Of a stretch of 51,190 nt of DNA, positions 5,945 through 13,257 are shown in pieces. The stretch spans positions 1 to 51,190 of the IMG/VR virus record IMGVR_UViG_3300032516_000039, one strand, 5' to 3'. How positions within the stretch are numbered: position 1 is the first letter of the stretch; each line of letters starts with the position of its first letter. The notes under the pieces are model-generated. The model was not told the DNA's origin, did no database searches, and worked only from the letters and a program-made list of their open reading frames with translations. The stretch is from a virus. The position numbers and the translations under genes are program-made.

Positions 5945-6706
5945 ATGAAATTTAAGAATTTACTGACAGATAAAAAAATCGCAATCATCCAATGTCGCAT
6001 GGGTAGTAATCGCCTGCCCGGCAAAGTCCTTGCTGATATCGGGGGCAACCTTTCTCTCGATATTCTCATAAGCAGACTTCAAAAATCAAAGCTGATAAAT
6101 AAAATTGTTTTAGCGACTACATTAAATAAAGAAGATGATATTCTTGAATATTTCGCTCAGGCAAAAGGTATATCCATTTATAGAGATAACGCGGATGTAT
6201 TAAAAAAGGTCTGTAATACGGCGGATAGTTCCAAAGCAGACTTGATAATTGACGTAACCGGAGACTGTCCTTTTATTGATCCGGTGGAAATCGACAAGCT
6301 GATTTTAAAATTGTATTTATTTGATTGCGATTACGTCAGCAATATTTTTCCGCGCAACTTGCCGATAGGATTTGACATTCAGGTTTACAAAAAAATTATA
6401 TTAACCCAGATAAATACATTTGTAATTGATAAAGCACATCGCACTCATTCAGGTTGGAATATTTTGAACAAAGCGGAAATGCTGGGATTAAAAATAAAAA
6501 ACAACAAAATAATAAAAAGATTTTATCATCCCGAATGGCGGATTGTACTTGATTACATGGAGGATTTAATCTTGCTCAATAAGATTTACAATCATTTCGG
6601 GCATATAGATTTTTCACAGTGGGACGTAATCCGGCTACTTGAAAAGAATTTAGAGTGGTTGGATATAAATAAAAATTGCAGGCAGAAAAAACCTGAGGAA
6701 ATTTAA
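5945..6706 (+). CDS. SpsF-like cytidylyltransferase (CMP-sugar synthetase family), copy 1
   Basis: A 253-residue nucleotidyltransferase with a Rossmann-like GT-A fold. The N-terminal signature CRMGSNRLPGK (about residues 18-28) is the nucleotide-binding loop of the SpsF/NeuA/KdsB group, and DVTGDCPFIDP (about 99-109) carries the metal-binding aspartates. Relatives activate acidic or amino sugars as CMP-sugars for surface glycans. It resembles the gene at 12095 in length and motifs (both have TGDCP and LDYx(D/E)D), so the phage carries two diverged paralogues. Its stop codon abuts the left half repeat of array 3. Confidence 0.8.
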   Translation: MKFKNLLTDKKIAIIQCRMGSNRLPGKVLADIGGNLSLDILISRLQKSKLINKIVLATTLNKEDDILEYFAQAKGISIYRDNADVLKKVCNTADSSKADLIIDVTGDCPFIDPVEIDKLILKLYLFDCDYVSNIFPRNLPIGFDIQVYKKIILTQINTFVIDKAHRTHSGWNILNKAEMLGLKIKNNKIIKRFYHPEWRIVLDYMEDLILLNKIYNHFGHIDFSQWDVIRLLEKNLEWLDINKNCRQKKPEEI

Positions 6707-6708
6707 TT

Positions 6709-6816
6709 TGCCATATCTGTAGAGAAAACCAAGATAATAGAGCGAGCCAACAACCGGGAGTAAACCAATAACAATGAGCGAGCCAAAAGGCAAGAGAAAA
6801 CCAGTGGAATTGAGCG
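6709..6816 (+). repeat. Array 3: three 36-bp dual-spacer modules (TIGR-like array)
   Basis: Exactly 108 bp, three modules. Loop repeats start at 6722 (GAGAAAACCA), 6758 (GAGTAAACCA) and 6794; full edge repeats at 6740 and 6776; half edge repeats TGCCA at 6709-6713 and GAGCG at 6812-6816. Spacers: tatctgta, agataata, acaaccgg, ataacaat, aaaggcaa and gtggaatt. No spacer equals one in the other arrays, though ataacaat and array 1 ctaacaat differ only at the first base. It sits between two sugar genes with no terminator after it, so it is probably transcribed within the sugar operon. Confidence 0.85.
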
Positions 6817-6857
6817 TATTTTAAAAATTATTAAAAAATTAAACAGTGGGTATAAAT

Positions 6858-7805
6858 ATGTACAATGTTTTGATTGTCGGAGCTGGCAGTGTCGGAACTT
6901 CCAAGCCGGATAAGTACGATTCACCGCTGACAGAAAATATCCTTACACACGCGCACGCGGTTTATAATAATGACGATTTAAAACTCATCGGGGTTGTCGA
7001 TAAGGATTTAAAGAAAGCAAAAAAAGCCGGTGACAAATGGAGTTGTAATTATTACGGAAATATAAACGAGTGTAAAGATAAGATTGATATCGTAGTTTGT
7101 GCGGTCAACACCGAATATCATAAAGAGGTGATGAAGCAGATTATACAAATTGATCCGCGTATTGTAATTGCTGAAAAGCCATTGACGAATAGTTATAAAG
7201 ATTGTCAATACATAATTGATTTATACGCTGGAAACGGAATCCCGATTGCAGTAAATTTTCCGCGCCGGTATATCCCGGAGATTCAAAACTTAATGATATC
7301 TTTACGCAAAAGAAAAATACAGAATATAAATGTCCAGTATGTCAGAGGCTTCCAGCGGGACGCCTGCCATGCGATAGATTTACTCAATCAATTTCTCGGT
7401 GAATATAAAGACGGATGGATTTTAAATGTTGAAGAGATACTTGATAATCCAGATGACGCGACTTTGACAGCACATTTAATTTATGACAAATGTGATAACG
7501 TAATAATTCAGGGATGTAACGGAAAGCATTATTCGGTATTCGATATTAAGATCATGGTTGATAACGGGCTGATTGAAATAAAATCACATAGTAGCGTAGT
7601 TTATTTTTACGGGTTAAAGGCGACAGAGTATGGAAATTTCAAATCGCTTGATTATGGATTTGACGGATTTTACACAAGCATGAATAAGCATTTAATTTAT
7701 CTTTACAAAAATGTCGTCAATCATTTAAAGCATAAAGAAAAATTGATATGCACTGGCGCGGACGCGTTGAAGGTGCAGAAAATTTATAAGGAGATCGGAT
7801 TATGA
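6858..7805 (+). CDS. Gfo/Idh/MocA-family sugar oxidoreductase
   Basis: A 315-residue NAD(P)-dependent enzyme. The Rossmann motif GAGSVG is at about residues 7-12, and the family signature AEKPLTNS lies near residue 100 (EKP is the cofactor/substrate-binding motif). Length is typical (300-370). Such enzymes oxidise or reduce nucleotide sugars or inositols; with the adjacent DegT gene (4-bp overlap), a keto-sugar for transamination is a reasonable product. Start set at ATG 6858, which begins directly with the Rossmann strand; a GTG at 6846 adds four residues. It follows array 3 by about 40 bp. Confidence 0.82.
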   Translation: MYNVLIVGAGSVGTSKPDKYDSPLTENILTHAHAVYNNDDLKLIGVVDKDLKKAKKAGDKWSCNYYGNINECKDKIDIVVCAVNTEYHKEVMKQIIQIDPRIVIAEKPLTNSYKDCQYIIDLYAGNGIPIAVNFPRRYIPEIQNLMISLRKRKIQNINVQYVRGFQRDACHAIDLLNQFLGEYKDGWILNVEEILDNPDDATLTAHLIYDKCDNVIIQGCNGKHYSVFDIKIMVDNGLIEIKSHSSVVYFYGLKATEYGNFKSLDYGFDGFYTSMNKHLIYLYKNVVNHLKHKEKLICTGADALKVQKIYKEIGL

Positions 7806-9157
7806 AACTCGCCATAAATGGAGGCCCAAAAATCCGCACAAAGCTATTTAATCCGCAACCTTCCATCGGAGTTGAAGAGATCGCGGCGGTTACGAAGTTT
7901 ATAACTCAGGACGATGTTTTACTTTCGGGGTTTCGCGGGAATAATACGGATGCCTTCTGGGGCGGGCCACAGGTCAGAAAGTTTGAAGCTGACCTCGGAA
8001 AATATCTTGGTTGCAGTCAGGTGCTTGCTGTCAATTCTTGTACGTCCGCGCTTCATATTGCTTGTGGGGCAATCGGTTTAAAGCCTGGAGATCAGGTAAT
8101 AGTTACGCCGTGGAGTATGAGCTGTTCGGCAACCGCGCCGATGGTGTACGGTGCAATCCCAGTATTTGCAGACATTGAAAAAGATTTTTTCTGCCTTGAT
8201 CCTGAAAGCGTAGAATCTAAAATCACAGACCGGACAAAGGCGATAATCGTAGTTGATTTATTTGGATTGCCTTACGATGTCGAGCGGATAAATGCGATTG
8301 CAGAAAAGCATAATCTTTATGTAATAGAGGACGCGGCGCAGGCTCTGGGATCGGAATACAACGGCAAGAAGTCAGGAACGCTCGGGCATATCGGATGTTT
8401 TTCTTTTACGCAGGGGAAGCATCTAACTTGTGGAGAGGGCGGGGCGATAGTGACAGCGGATAAAGATTTATATTTAAAGTGCGCCGCGTTACGGAATCAT
8501 ATCGAGGCGGTTACAAACGGGATGACCGATAAACAACTTGTAAATTATTACGGTGTATCAATGGCTGGATACAATATGAGAATGACGGAATTAAACGCGG
8601 TGATAATGCAGGAGCAGTTGAAAAAACTTGATGGCTATGTTAAAGATAGAATTACAAATGCTGAATTTCTTTATAAAGGCATTTGTGAAATACCATTCAT
8701 AAAATCCGCATTCGAAATAACACCGCCATTTCCGGAAGGAGATAAATGTCGGACTGAATGGATTGGATTCGACAATTATCCTCATTCATTCTATTGTCAG
8801 GCTTTTCATTATGATAATAATTTATCTGATGGGATACACCGGAATAAATTTATCGAAGCTGTCAAGGCGGAACTGGTCGGGGATAGACAGCGGATTGACA
8901 GAGGCGTTCCGATATCAACCGGTTACATAACACCGCTTTATAAGTTTCCGGTATTCCAATATAATCTGCATTGGACACTTCAACAGCACAAGACGGATTA
9001 TAGAGACGTATTTTTGCCGGTTGCCGAAGAGTTACACAATAACGAATTATTTATCAGCCTTTATCATGGGCTTGATTTAGACCTTGACGATTTAATGGAT
9101 ATTGTAAACGCATTTAAAAAAGTTGCTGATAATATGGATGAATTGAGAACAAAATAA
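7802..9157 (+). CDS. DegT/DnrJ/EryC1 (ArnB-type) sugar aminotransferase
   Basis: A 451-residue PLP enzyme. NSCTSALH (about 78-85) binds the phosphate, EDAAQALG (about 176-183) contacts the pyridine ring, and Lys206 in SFTQGKHLTCGEGG is the Schiff-base lysine. These enzymes transfer an amino group from glutamate to a keto-sugar nucleotide. The gene overlaps the oxidoreductase by 4 bp, giving an oxidise-then-aminate pair as in bacterial amino-sugar and nonulosonate pathways. It is somewhat longer than usual (370-400), with extra sequence in the C-terminal third. All key residues are present. Confidence 0.88.
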   Translation: MKLAINGGPKIRTKLFNPQPSIGVEEIAAVTKFITQDDVLLSGFRGNNTDAFWGGPQVRKFEADLGKYLGCSQVLAVNSCTSALHIACGAIGLKPGDQVIVTPWSMSCSATAPMVYGAIPVFADIEKDFFCLDPESVESKITDRTKAIIVVDLFGLPYDVERINAIAEKHNLYVIEDAAQALGSEYNGKKSGTLGHIGCFSFTQGKHLTCGEGGAIVTADKDLYLKCAALRNHIEAVTNGMTDKQLVNYYGVSMAGYNMRMTELNAVIMQEQLKKLDGYVKDRITNAEFLYKGICEIPFIKSAFEITPPFPEGDKCRTEWIGFDNYPHSFYCQAFHYDNNLSDGIHRNKFIEAVKAELVGDRQRIDRGVPISTGYITPLYKFPVFQYNLHWTLQQHKTDYRDVFLPVAEELHNNELFISLYHGLDLDLDDLMDIVNAFKKVADNMDELRTK

Positions 9158-9181
9158 AATAAAAATAAAAGGAGATAGTAT

Positions 9182-9655
9182 ATGTTTAAAAGATTTAAAA
9201 GAGTAATAAAATCATGGTGCGGGATAGCTCTTGATAATTTGGAAGAGCCGATATCAACAATGGAAGCAATCATTGAAGAATCGAAAGGGGCTATTTACAA
9301 GCTGTATGTAAGTCTTGAACAGGTCAAGGAATCAATTTTAAAACTGGATAAAGTAAAATCAGATACTATATCGCCTGAAATGTTGGCAAAGGAAAAAGAA
9401 AACCTTAAAAAGTATGAAGAGAAATTAACAAAAGATATTTCTAAGTATAAAACAAAAATATTAGAATATAGCCGTAAATTGGAATACATGAAAGCCAAGA
9501 ATGAAGCCCTTTCCGCTATACTTAAAATTAAAGAGAATATATCAAATGTAAACTCGTCAAATGCGATATCTACATGGAACAGGATGGAAAAGAAAATATC
9601 GAATAAAGAAATAAAAATAAAAGCCTATGAAGACATGGACGATTTTGAAGTTTAA
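9182..9655 (+). CDS. PspA/IM30-like coiled-coil protein
   Basis: A 157-residue protein resembling the N-terminal two thirds of phage-shock protein A: MFKRFKRVIKSW as membrane-touching amphipathic helix, DNLEEPISTMEAIIEES (about 19-35) like the LDxxEDPxKM region, then a long lysine/glutamate coiled coil (about 60-115). PspA proteins protect membranes under stress and form ESCRT-III-like polymers. A phage copy could guard the host membrane during infection or act as decoy. Shorter than PspA (about 220). Strong ribosome site GGAG at -8. The next gene begins inside its 3' end. Confidence 0.65.
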   Translation: MFKRFKRVIKSWCGIALDNLEEPISTMEAIIEESKGAIYKLYVSLEQVKESILKLDKVKSDTISPEMLAKEKENLKKYEEKLTKDISKYKTKILEYSRKLEYMKAKNEALSAILKIKENISNVNSSNAISTWNRMEKKISNKEIKIKAYEDMDDFEV

Positions 9656-10226
9656 AGTTAGATATGTATTATTGTCGTTTATATTTCTGTATGGATGTGT
9701 CAACGGCAAAGGATGTAATGAAAACTATATTGAAGATTTGCCTGAAGTTTATTTCGATGCTTATACTTTTATAATAAATGGCGAATCTATAAACAAAGAA
9801 AGTAATTATTACAATATCCCATATTCAACAAAATGTCCTTGCGATATAAACGATAATAATACAACGTCTAATCTCAAAATTATAAATAAAAATAATGGAG
9901 AGAAAATAGAGGATTTAAAAGTTACTCAAGACGGAGTGAAAACAAAAATAGGTTTAATATTTAGAGTTGTAAGTAGCGATAGTACGGCATATAGTACAAA
10001 GCTAAAGATAGTATATTACGAATATGATATTACTGAAAAAGAAAATGACATGAGTTATATTATAATACTTTTATGGTTAGCTGGCGTAATGATTATGATA
10101 CTTATTGCTGCGTTATATGTAATAGACGCAGGTCTAAAATATAGAGACAGGAAAGAAAGAGAAAAAATCAATGATGTAACAAAAAGAAATATAGTAGAAT
10201 TTATAATTAAATCTGAAAAATATTGA
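9627..10226 (+). CDS. Lipoprotein-like single-pass membrane protein (199 aa)
   Basis: The N-terminus has a hydrophobic stretch ending FLYGC (lipobox-like, Cys about residue 24), a central extracytoplasmic part of about 115 residues with CPC and CNE cysteines, and a C-terminal transmembrane helix (IIILLWLAGVMIMILIAALYV, split here at about 145-165) followed by a basic cytoplasmic tail. It overlaps the PspA-like gene by 29 bp and may form a membrane pair with it. No family recognised. Very AT-rich. Confidence 0.6.
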   Translation: MKTWTILKFKVRYVLLSFIFLYGCVNGKGCNENYIEDLPEVYFDAYTFIINGESINKESNYYNIPYSTKCPCDINDNNTTSNLKIINKNNGEKIEDLKVTQDGVKTKIGLIFRVVSSDSTAYSTKLKIVYYEYDITEKENDMSYIIILLWLAGVMIMILIAALYVIDAGLKYRDRKEREKINDVTKRNIVEFIIKSEKY

Positions 10227-10227
10227 T

Positions 10228-10401
10228 ATGAATATGCTTGTATATATTATTTTTATACCTATTCTGTTATATACTTTTTATGTTATATACGAAGACATTA
10301 TGAAGGATAAAAAAATTATGATAGCAAAAAATTACAAGATTGATAAAATAAGACATGAAAGAGATATAATAAATATGGTAATGAAGTCAGATGAATTTTA
10401 G
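10228..10401 (+). CDS. Small membrane protein (57 aa)
   Basis: An ATG two bases after the previous stop begins with one transmembrane helix (LVYIIFIPILLYTFYVIY) followed by a charged tail rich in Lys, Asp and Glu. No strong ribosome site, so coupling to the gene upstream is likely. Its N-in/C-out arrangement is unknown. It could be a partner of the lipoprotein-like gene. Confidence 0.5.
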   Translation: MNMLVYIIFIPILLYTFYVIYEDIMKDKKIMIAKNYKIDKIRHERDIINMVMKSDEF

Positions 10402-10412
10402 GAATAATTAAG

Positions 10413-10979
10413 ATGAATAAAAAAAACACAGTAACACTTATCCCGATGTTTTACCACGAGATTTATTTAAAGTTAATTTCAAACTGGCGGAATATGCCGG
10501 AAGTGAAAAAGACTTTAAGATCGTACCTTGACACGAATCAAGACAATCAAAAAGATTTTGTCGACAGGATAAGAAAATCCAATGATATGTATTATTACAT
10601 AATGCAATCAGAGACTAACGATTCGAGTTACACCGATAAAGAATACAACACCGATCCACGTAAATATATAAATACGCTTGTTGGATATTGTGGACTGGAT
10701 AAAATACATCAGGCAAACAGGACGGCGGAAATAAGTCTTTTAATCGCGCCTCAATTTCAAAGGGCTGGTCACGGACTGAGCGCGGTAAAATTATTGTTAT
10801 TAAAAGCGTTCGATGAAGTGAATTTGAATTTGATATTTGCAGAGACTTACTTCGGCAAGGAGTTCTGGATTAAGTGCGGATTTAAACAGGACGGCATAAT
10901 GAGAGATCGGAAATATTATGCAGACAAGTATCATAATTCTTATATGCTAAGCATAACAAGACAGGAGTTTTACAAATGA
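10413..10979 (+). CDS. GNAT-family N-acetyltransferase 1
   Basis: A 188-residue GNAT enzyme of the RimJ/RimL type. LIAPQFQRAGHGLSAVKLLL (about 109-128) carries the acetyl-CoA loop (Q/R-x-x-G-x-G/A), and GFKQDG near residue 157 is the usual C-terminal strand. In this cassette it probably acetylates the amino group made by the DegT enzyme, as LegH/PseH-type enzymes do, but protein acetylation cannot be excluded. It overlaps the NeuB-like gene by 4 bp. Confidence 0.78.
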   Translation: MNKKNTVTLIPMFYHEIYLKLISNWRNMPEVKKTLRSYLDTNQDNQKDFVDRIRKSNDMYYYIMQSETNDSSYTDKEYNTDPRKYINTLVGYCGLDKIHQANRTAEISLLIAPQFQRAGHGLSAVKLLLLKAFDEVNLNLIFAETYFGKEFWIKCGFKQDGIMRDRKYYADKYHNSYMLSITRQEFYK

Positions 10980-11614
10980 ATAATATTTTTATTTTAGATT
11001 TTGGTAGTGGAAATACTTGTAAAAATAATTATGTTACAATTCAGCGGATGATAGACGAGATTGCGGATATAGATTATGATAGAAAGTTTATAATTAAATA
11101 TCAGCTTTTTGAAAAGGCTGGAAATAACATACCTCTTTTTCTAAGCTGTTTTAATAAGGCTTATGAATATGCTGAAAAACTCGGATATCAGACTACAGCG
11201 AGCGTTTTTGATATTAACAGTTTGAACTTTTTAATGAATTTCGACGTGCCATTTATAAAAATAGCTAACCGTCCAGAATTATATCATCTTATCGGAGAAG
11301 TACCTCGGAAAATACCAGTATTGACAAGTGTCAAAGATCAATGGTATAATCCGATAGATGTGCAATTTTCAAATACTTTGGCCTGCGTTTCAAATTATCC
11401 GGCGAAGATAGAATATTACGAAAAGAATTTCTCAGTCAATATTTTAAAAGCCGGAATCAGCGATCATACGGAGGGCTGGGATCTGTTTGAAAAGTATCTG
11501 CCACGGATTTATGAATGTCATTTTTGCTTAGAACATGATAACAATAATCCAGACGCGGGGCCATTTGCGAGAACGCCTGAGATGTTAAAAAAAATACTCG
11601 GAGTTATGAAATGA
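10976..11614 (+). CDS. NeuB-like (nonulosonic acid synthase) TIM-barrel domain, no SAF domain
   Basis: A 212-residue protein resembling the barrel of sialic/legionaminic acid synthases: the second strand region KYQLFEKAG, a FIKIANRPEL strand and turn, SDHTEGWDLF (like the gYSDHTxG motif) and YECHFCLEHDN (like the metal-binding xEkHfxLd). Full NeuB proteins have about 340 residues with a C-terminal antifreeze-like SAF domain; here the gene stops after the barrel, and the N-terminal strand is short. It may be a specialised or partly degenerate synthase. The gene between GNAT and cytidylyltransferase genes supports a nonulosonate-like route. Confidence 0.68.
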   Translation: MNNIFILDFGSGNTCKNNYVTIQRMIDEIADIDYDRKFIIKYQLFEKAGNNIPLFLSCFNKAYEYAEKLGYQTTASVFDINSLNFLMNFDVPFIKIANRPELYHLIGEVPRKIPVLTSVKDQWYNPIDVQFSNTLACVSNYPAKIEYYEKNFSVNILKAGISDHTEGWDLFEKYLPRIYECHFCLEHDNNNPDAGPFARTPEMLKKILGVMK

Positions 11615-11796
11615 AAATAGAATTAGATGAAAAATGTGTATTTACATATTCCAAAGAAGATTTGAGTATTCATATTCATAGACATACAGAAAAAAGATAT
11701 TCTGGTAAAGTAGAATATGAAGGCAGTTTACGATTTTTCGATAAAGCACAAATGTCACAATTTTTAGAAATGATGGAATTATGTTTAAATAAATAA
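11611..11796 (+). CDS. Small hypothetical protein (61 aa)
   Basis: Starts in a 4-bp ATGA overlap with the NeuB-like gene. Predicted beta-rich with His-containing strand (LSIHIHRHTEKRYSGK) and a C-terminal helix (QMSQFLEMMELCL). No known domain. Confidence 0.55.
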   Translation: MKIELDEKCVFTYSKEDLSIHIHRHTEKRYSGKVEYEGSLRFFDKAQMSQFLEMMELCLNK

Positions 11797-11876
11797 AGTG
11801 AACAATTGCATATAACATATGAGTTATAAAATGAAAAAAATTCAGTCGTGTTTAAAACAATGTAAGGAGAATATTC

Positions 11877-12080
11877 ATGTTTAGAACATGGTGGATAATA
11901 ATATCGGGTGTGGTAGTATTAGCGTCGGGCGTATATCTTGTTATTAAAAACGAATATCATGTTATCATTATTATATTATGGATATTTTGGTATATAGATA
12001 GAATGATGGAAGATTTAGAAAAAGAAGGCCGGAAACTGCAAAAGAAATATGATGATTTTAGAAAACGCCATGGAATATAA
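11877..12080 (+). CDS. Small two-helix membrane protein (67 aa)
   Basis: AAGGAG precedes the ATG. Two hydrophobic segments (about residues 4-23 and 27-42) are followed by a charged amphipathic tail (DRMMEDLEKEGRKLQKKYDDF). It may be a small accessory membrane protein of the glycan cassette. No family recognised. The 80-bp gap before it holds only a 17-codon frame. Confidence 0.6.
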   Translation: MFRTWWIIISGVVVLASGVYLVIKNEYHVIIIILWIFWYIDRMMEDLEKEGRKLQKKYDDFRKRHGI

Positions 12081-12094
12081 ATAGGAGATATTAA

Positions 12095-12862
12095 ATGAAA
12101 AAGATTGCAGTAATACCCATCAGAGACGATTCGACCAGACTGGAAAGGAAGGCCACCGGATTTAAACTTTACAAGAATTTTACGCCGATTGAATGTATTA
12201 TGAAACGGCTCGAATTAAGCAAAAGGCTTGATGATATTATCTTCATATCACCGGCCACGGCGATAAATAAAAGTATAGAAAAGATATGTAAGAAAAACGG
12301 GTATAAATACTATGCAGGGTCAACGAACGACATATCAAGACGCGCTCTCGAAGCGGTTGAATACTCAGATTGCTGTATGGTTGACATTACGGGCGATTGT
12401 CCGCTTGTCGATCCGCTTCAGGTAGACCGGCTTTTATTCGAGTATGAACGGAATAAGAAAAGTTGGCCAGATATTGAATATCTTTATATTACGAACATCT
12501 TGACAAGATCGTATCCGGACGGATTTGACATTCAGGTATTCGATTCAAAGCTCTTGGAATTGGCGCGTAACATATCAATTGATAAAAAAGAAATTACAAA
12601 TTACGGCTGGGATATAATGCACTATTCAGGATATATCAATGCTGATTTTCGGATATTGAATTTCCCGGCAAGTGAGGAGTATTGGTTTCCGAGGTGGGGA
12701 TTGACTCTTGATTATCAAGACGATGTTTTTCTATTACAAAAAGTATATCAGCATTTTGATAATTTCAAGTTCACCTGCGAGGATGTAATAGAGTTCATCA
12801 AAAAGAATGAAAATATATTAAAAATAAACGAAGAATGTGAAAGGAAAATATCGGGGGAATAA
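12095..12862 (+). CDS. SpsF-like cytidylyltransferase, copy 2
   Basis: A 255-residue protein of the same family as the gene at 5945. The nucleotide-binding loop is altered: IPIRDDSTRLERKATGF (about 7-23) in place of RMGSxRLPGK, keeping the Arg and Lys but losing LPGK, while VDITGDCPLVDP (about 106-117) keeps the metal aspartates. Altered loop plus intact metal site suggests another nucleotide or sugar, or reduced activity. Ribosome site AGGAG. Copies 1 and 2 could activate two different sugars. Confidence 0.75.
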   Translation: MKKIAVIPIRDDSTRLERKATGFKLYKNFTPIECIMKRLELSKRLDDIIFISPATAINKSIEKICKKNGYKYYAGSTNDISRRALEAVEYSDCCMVDITGDCPLVDPLQVDRLLFEYERNKKSWPDIEYLYITNILTRSYPDGFDIQVFDSKLLELARNISIDKKEITNYGWDIMHYSGYINADFRILNFPASEEYWFPRWGLTLDYQDDVFLLQKVYQHFDNFKFTCEDVIEFIKKNENILKINEECERKISGE

Positions 12863-12865
12863 ATT

Positions 12866-13084
12866 ATGAATACAGCATCTTTCAAATTATCGAAATTGGA
12901 TTTATTTGAATTGATAGGAATGCCTTTTCTTCTGGCTGATATACAAAAAATAGAAGTATACCACGATCATTTGAAAATATTTATTGCAGGAATAGACAGC
13001 AGGATTCCAGAAGGTGAAAATTTTGAAGAGAGTTATGTAATCCATAAAAAGACCGAAGCGTATTTTAAAAAGATTGAGGTATAA
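12866..13084 (+). CDS. Small hypothetical protein (72 aa)
   Basis: ATG three bases after the preceding stop, with GGGGGA as ribosome site inside that gene. The N-terminus is helical and hydrophobic (LSKLDLFELIGMPFLL), the remainder mixed with charged residues. No domain recognised. Confidence 0.5.
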   Translation: MNTASFKLSKLDLFELIGMPFLLADIQKIEVYHDHLKIFIAGIDSRIPEGENFEESYVIHKKTEAYFKKIEV

Positions 13085-13086
13085 TA

Positions 13087-13257
13087 ATGCAGATTGGTGA
13101 AACACGGCACGCGGAAGTAATGTATTATGAACATAATACAGAATGTGATATGTGTGATAAAAAATCATCTTGCATTATTATAAAAACGCTCGGAACTGAT
13201 TGTTTATGTATCTGTATAGATTGTCTTGAAAATATAGTAAAGGAAAGTGGATTATAA
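13087..13257 (+). CDS. Small cysteine-rich protein (56 aa), probable zinc ribbon
   Basis: A 56-codon frame between two genes with a 1-bp overlap to the next. Cysteines are arranged as CDMC, a single C, then CLCIC and C, seven in all, typical of a small metal-binding domain. Comparable pattern to HNH or treble-clef scaffolds, but no catalytic motif. Function unknown. Confidence 0.55.
   Translation: MQIGETRHAEVMYYEHNTECDMCDKKSSCIIIKTLGTDCLCICIDCLENIVKESGL

Noticed and set aside
3225-6816. Conventional CRISPR arrays
   Set aside because: Repeats are 10 bp of two alternating kinds and spacers are 8 bp, far below CRISPR sizes, and no cas gene is present.
7008-7208. Minus-strand ORFs throughout the window, for example here
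   Set aside because: All overlap stronger + strand genes with recognisable domains and lack ribosome sites.
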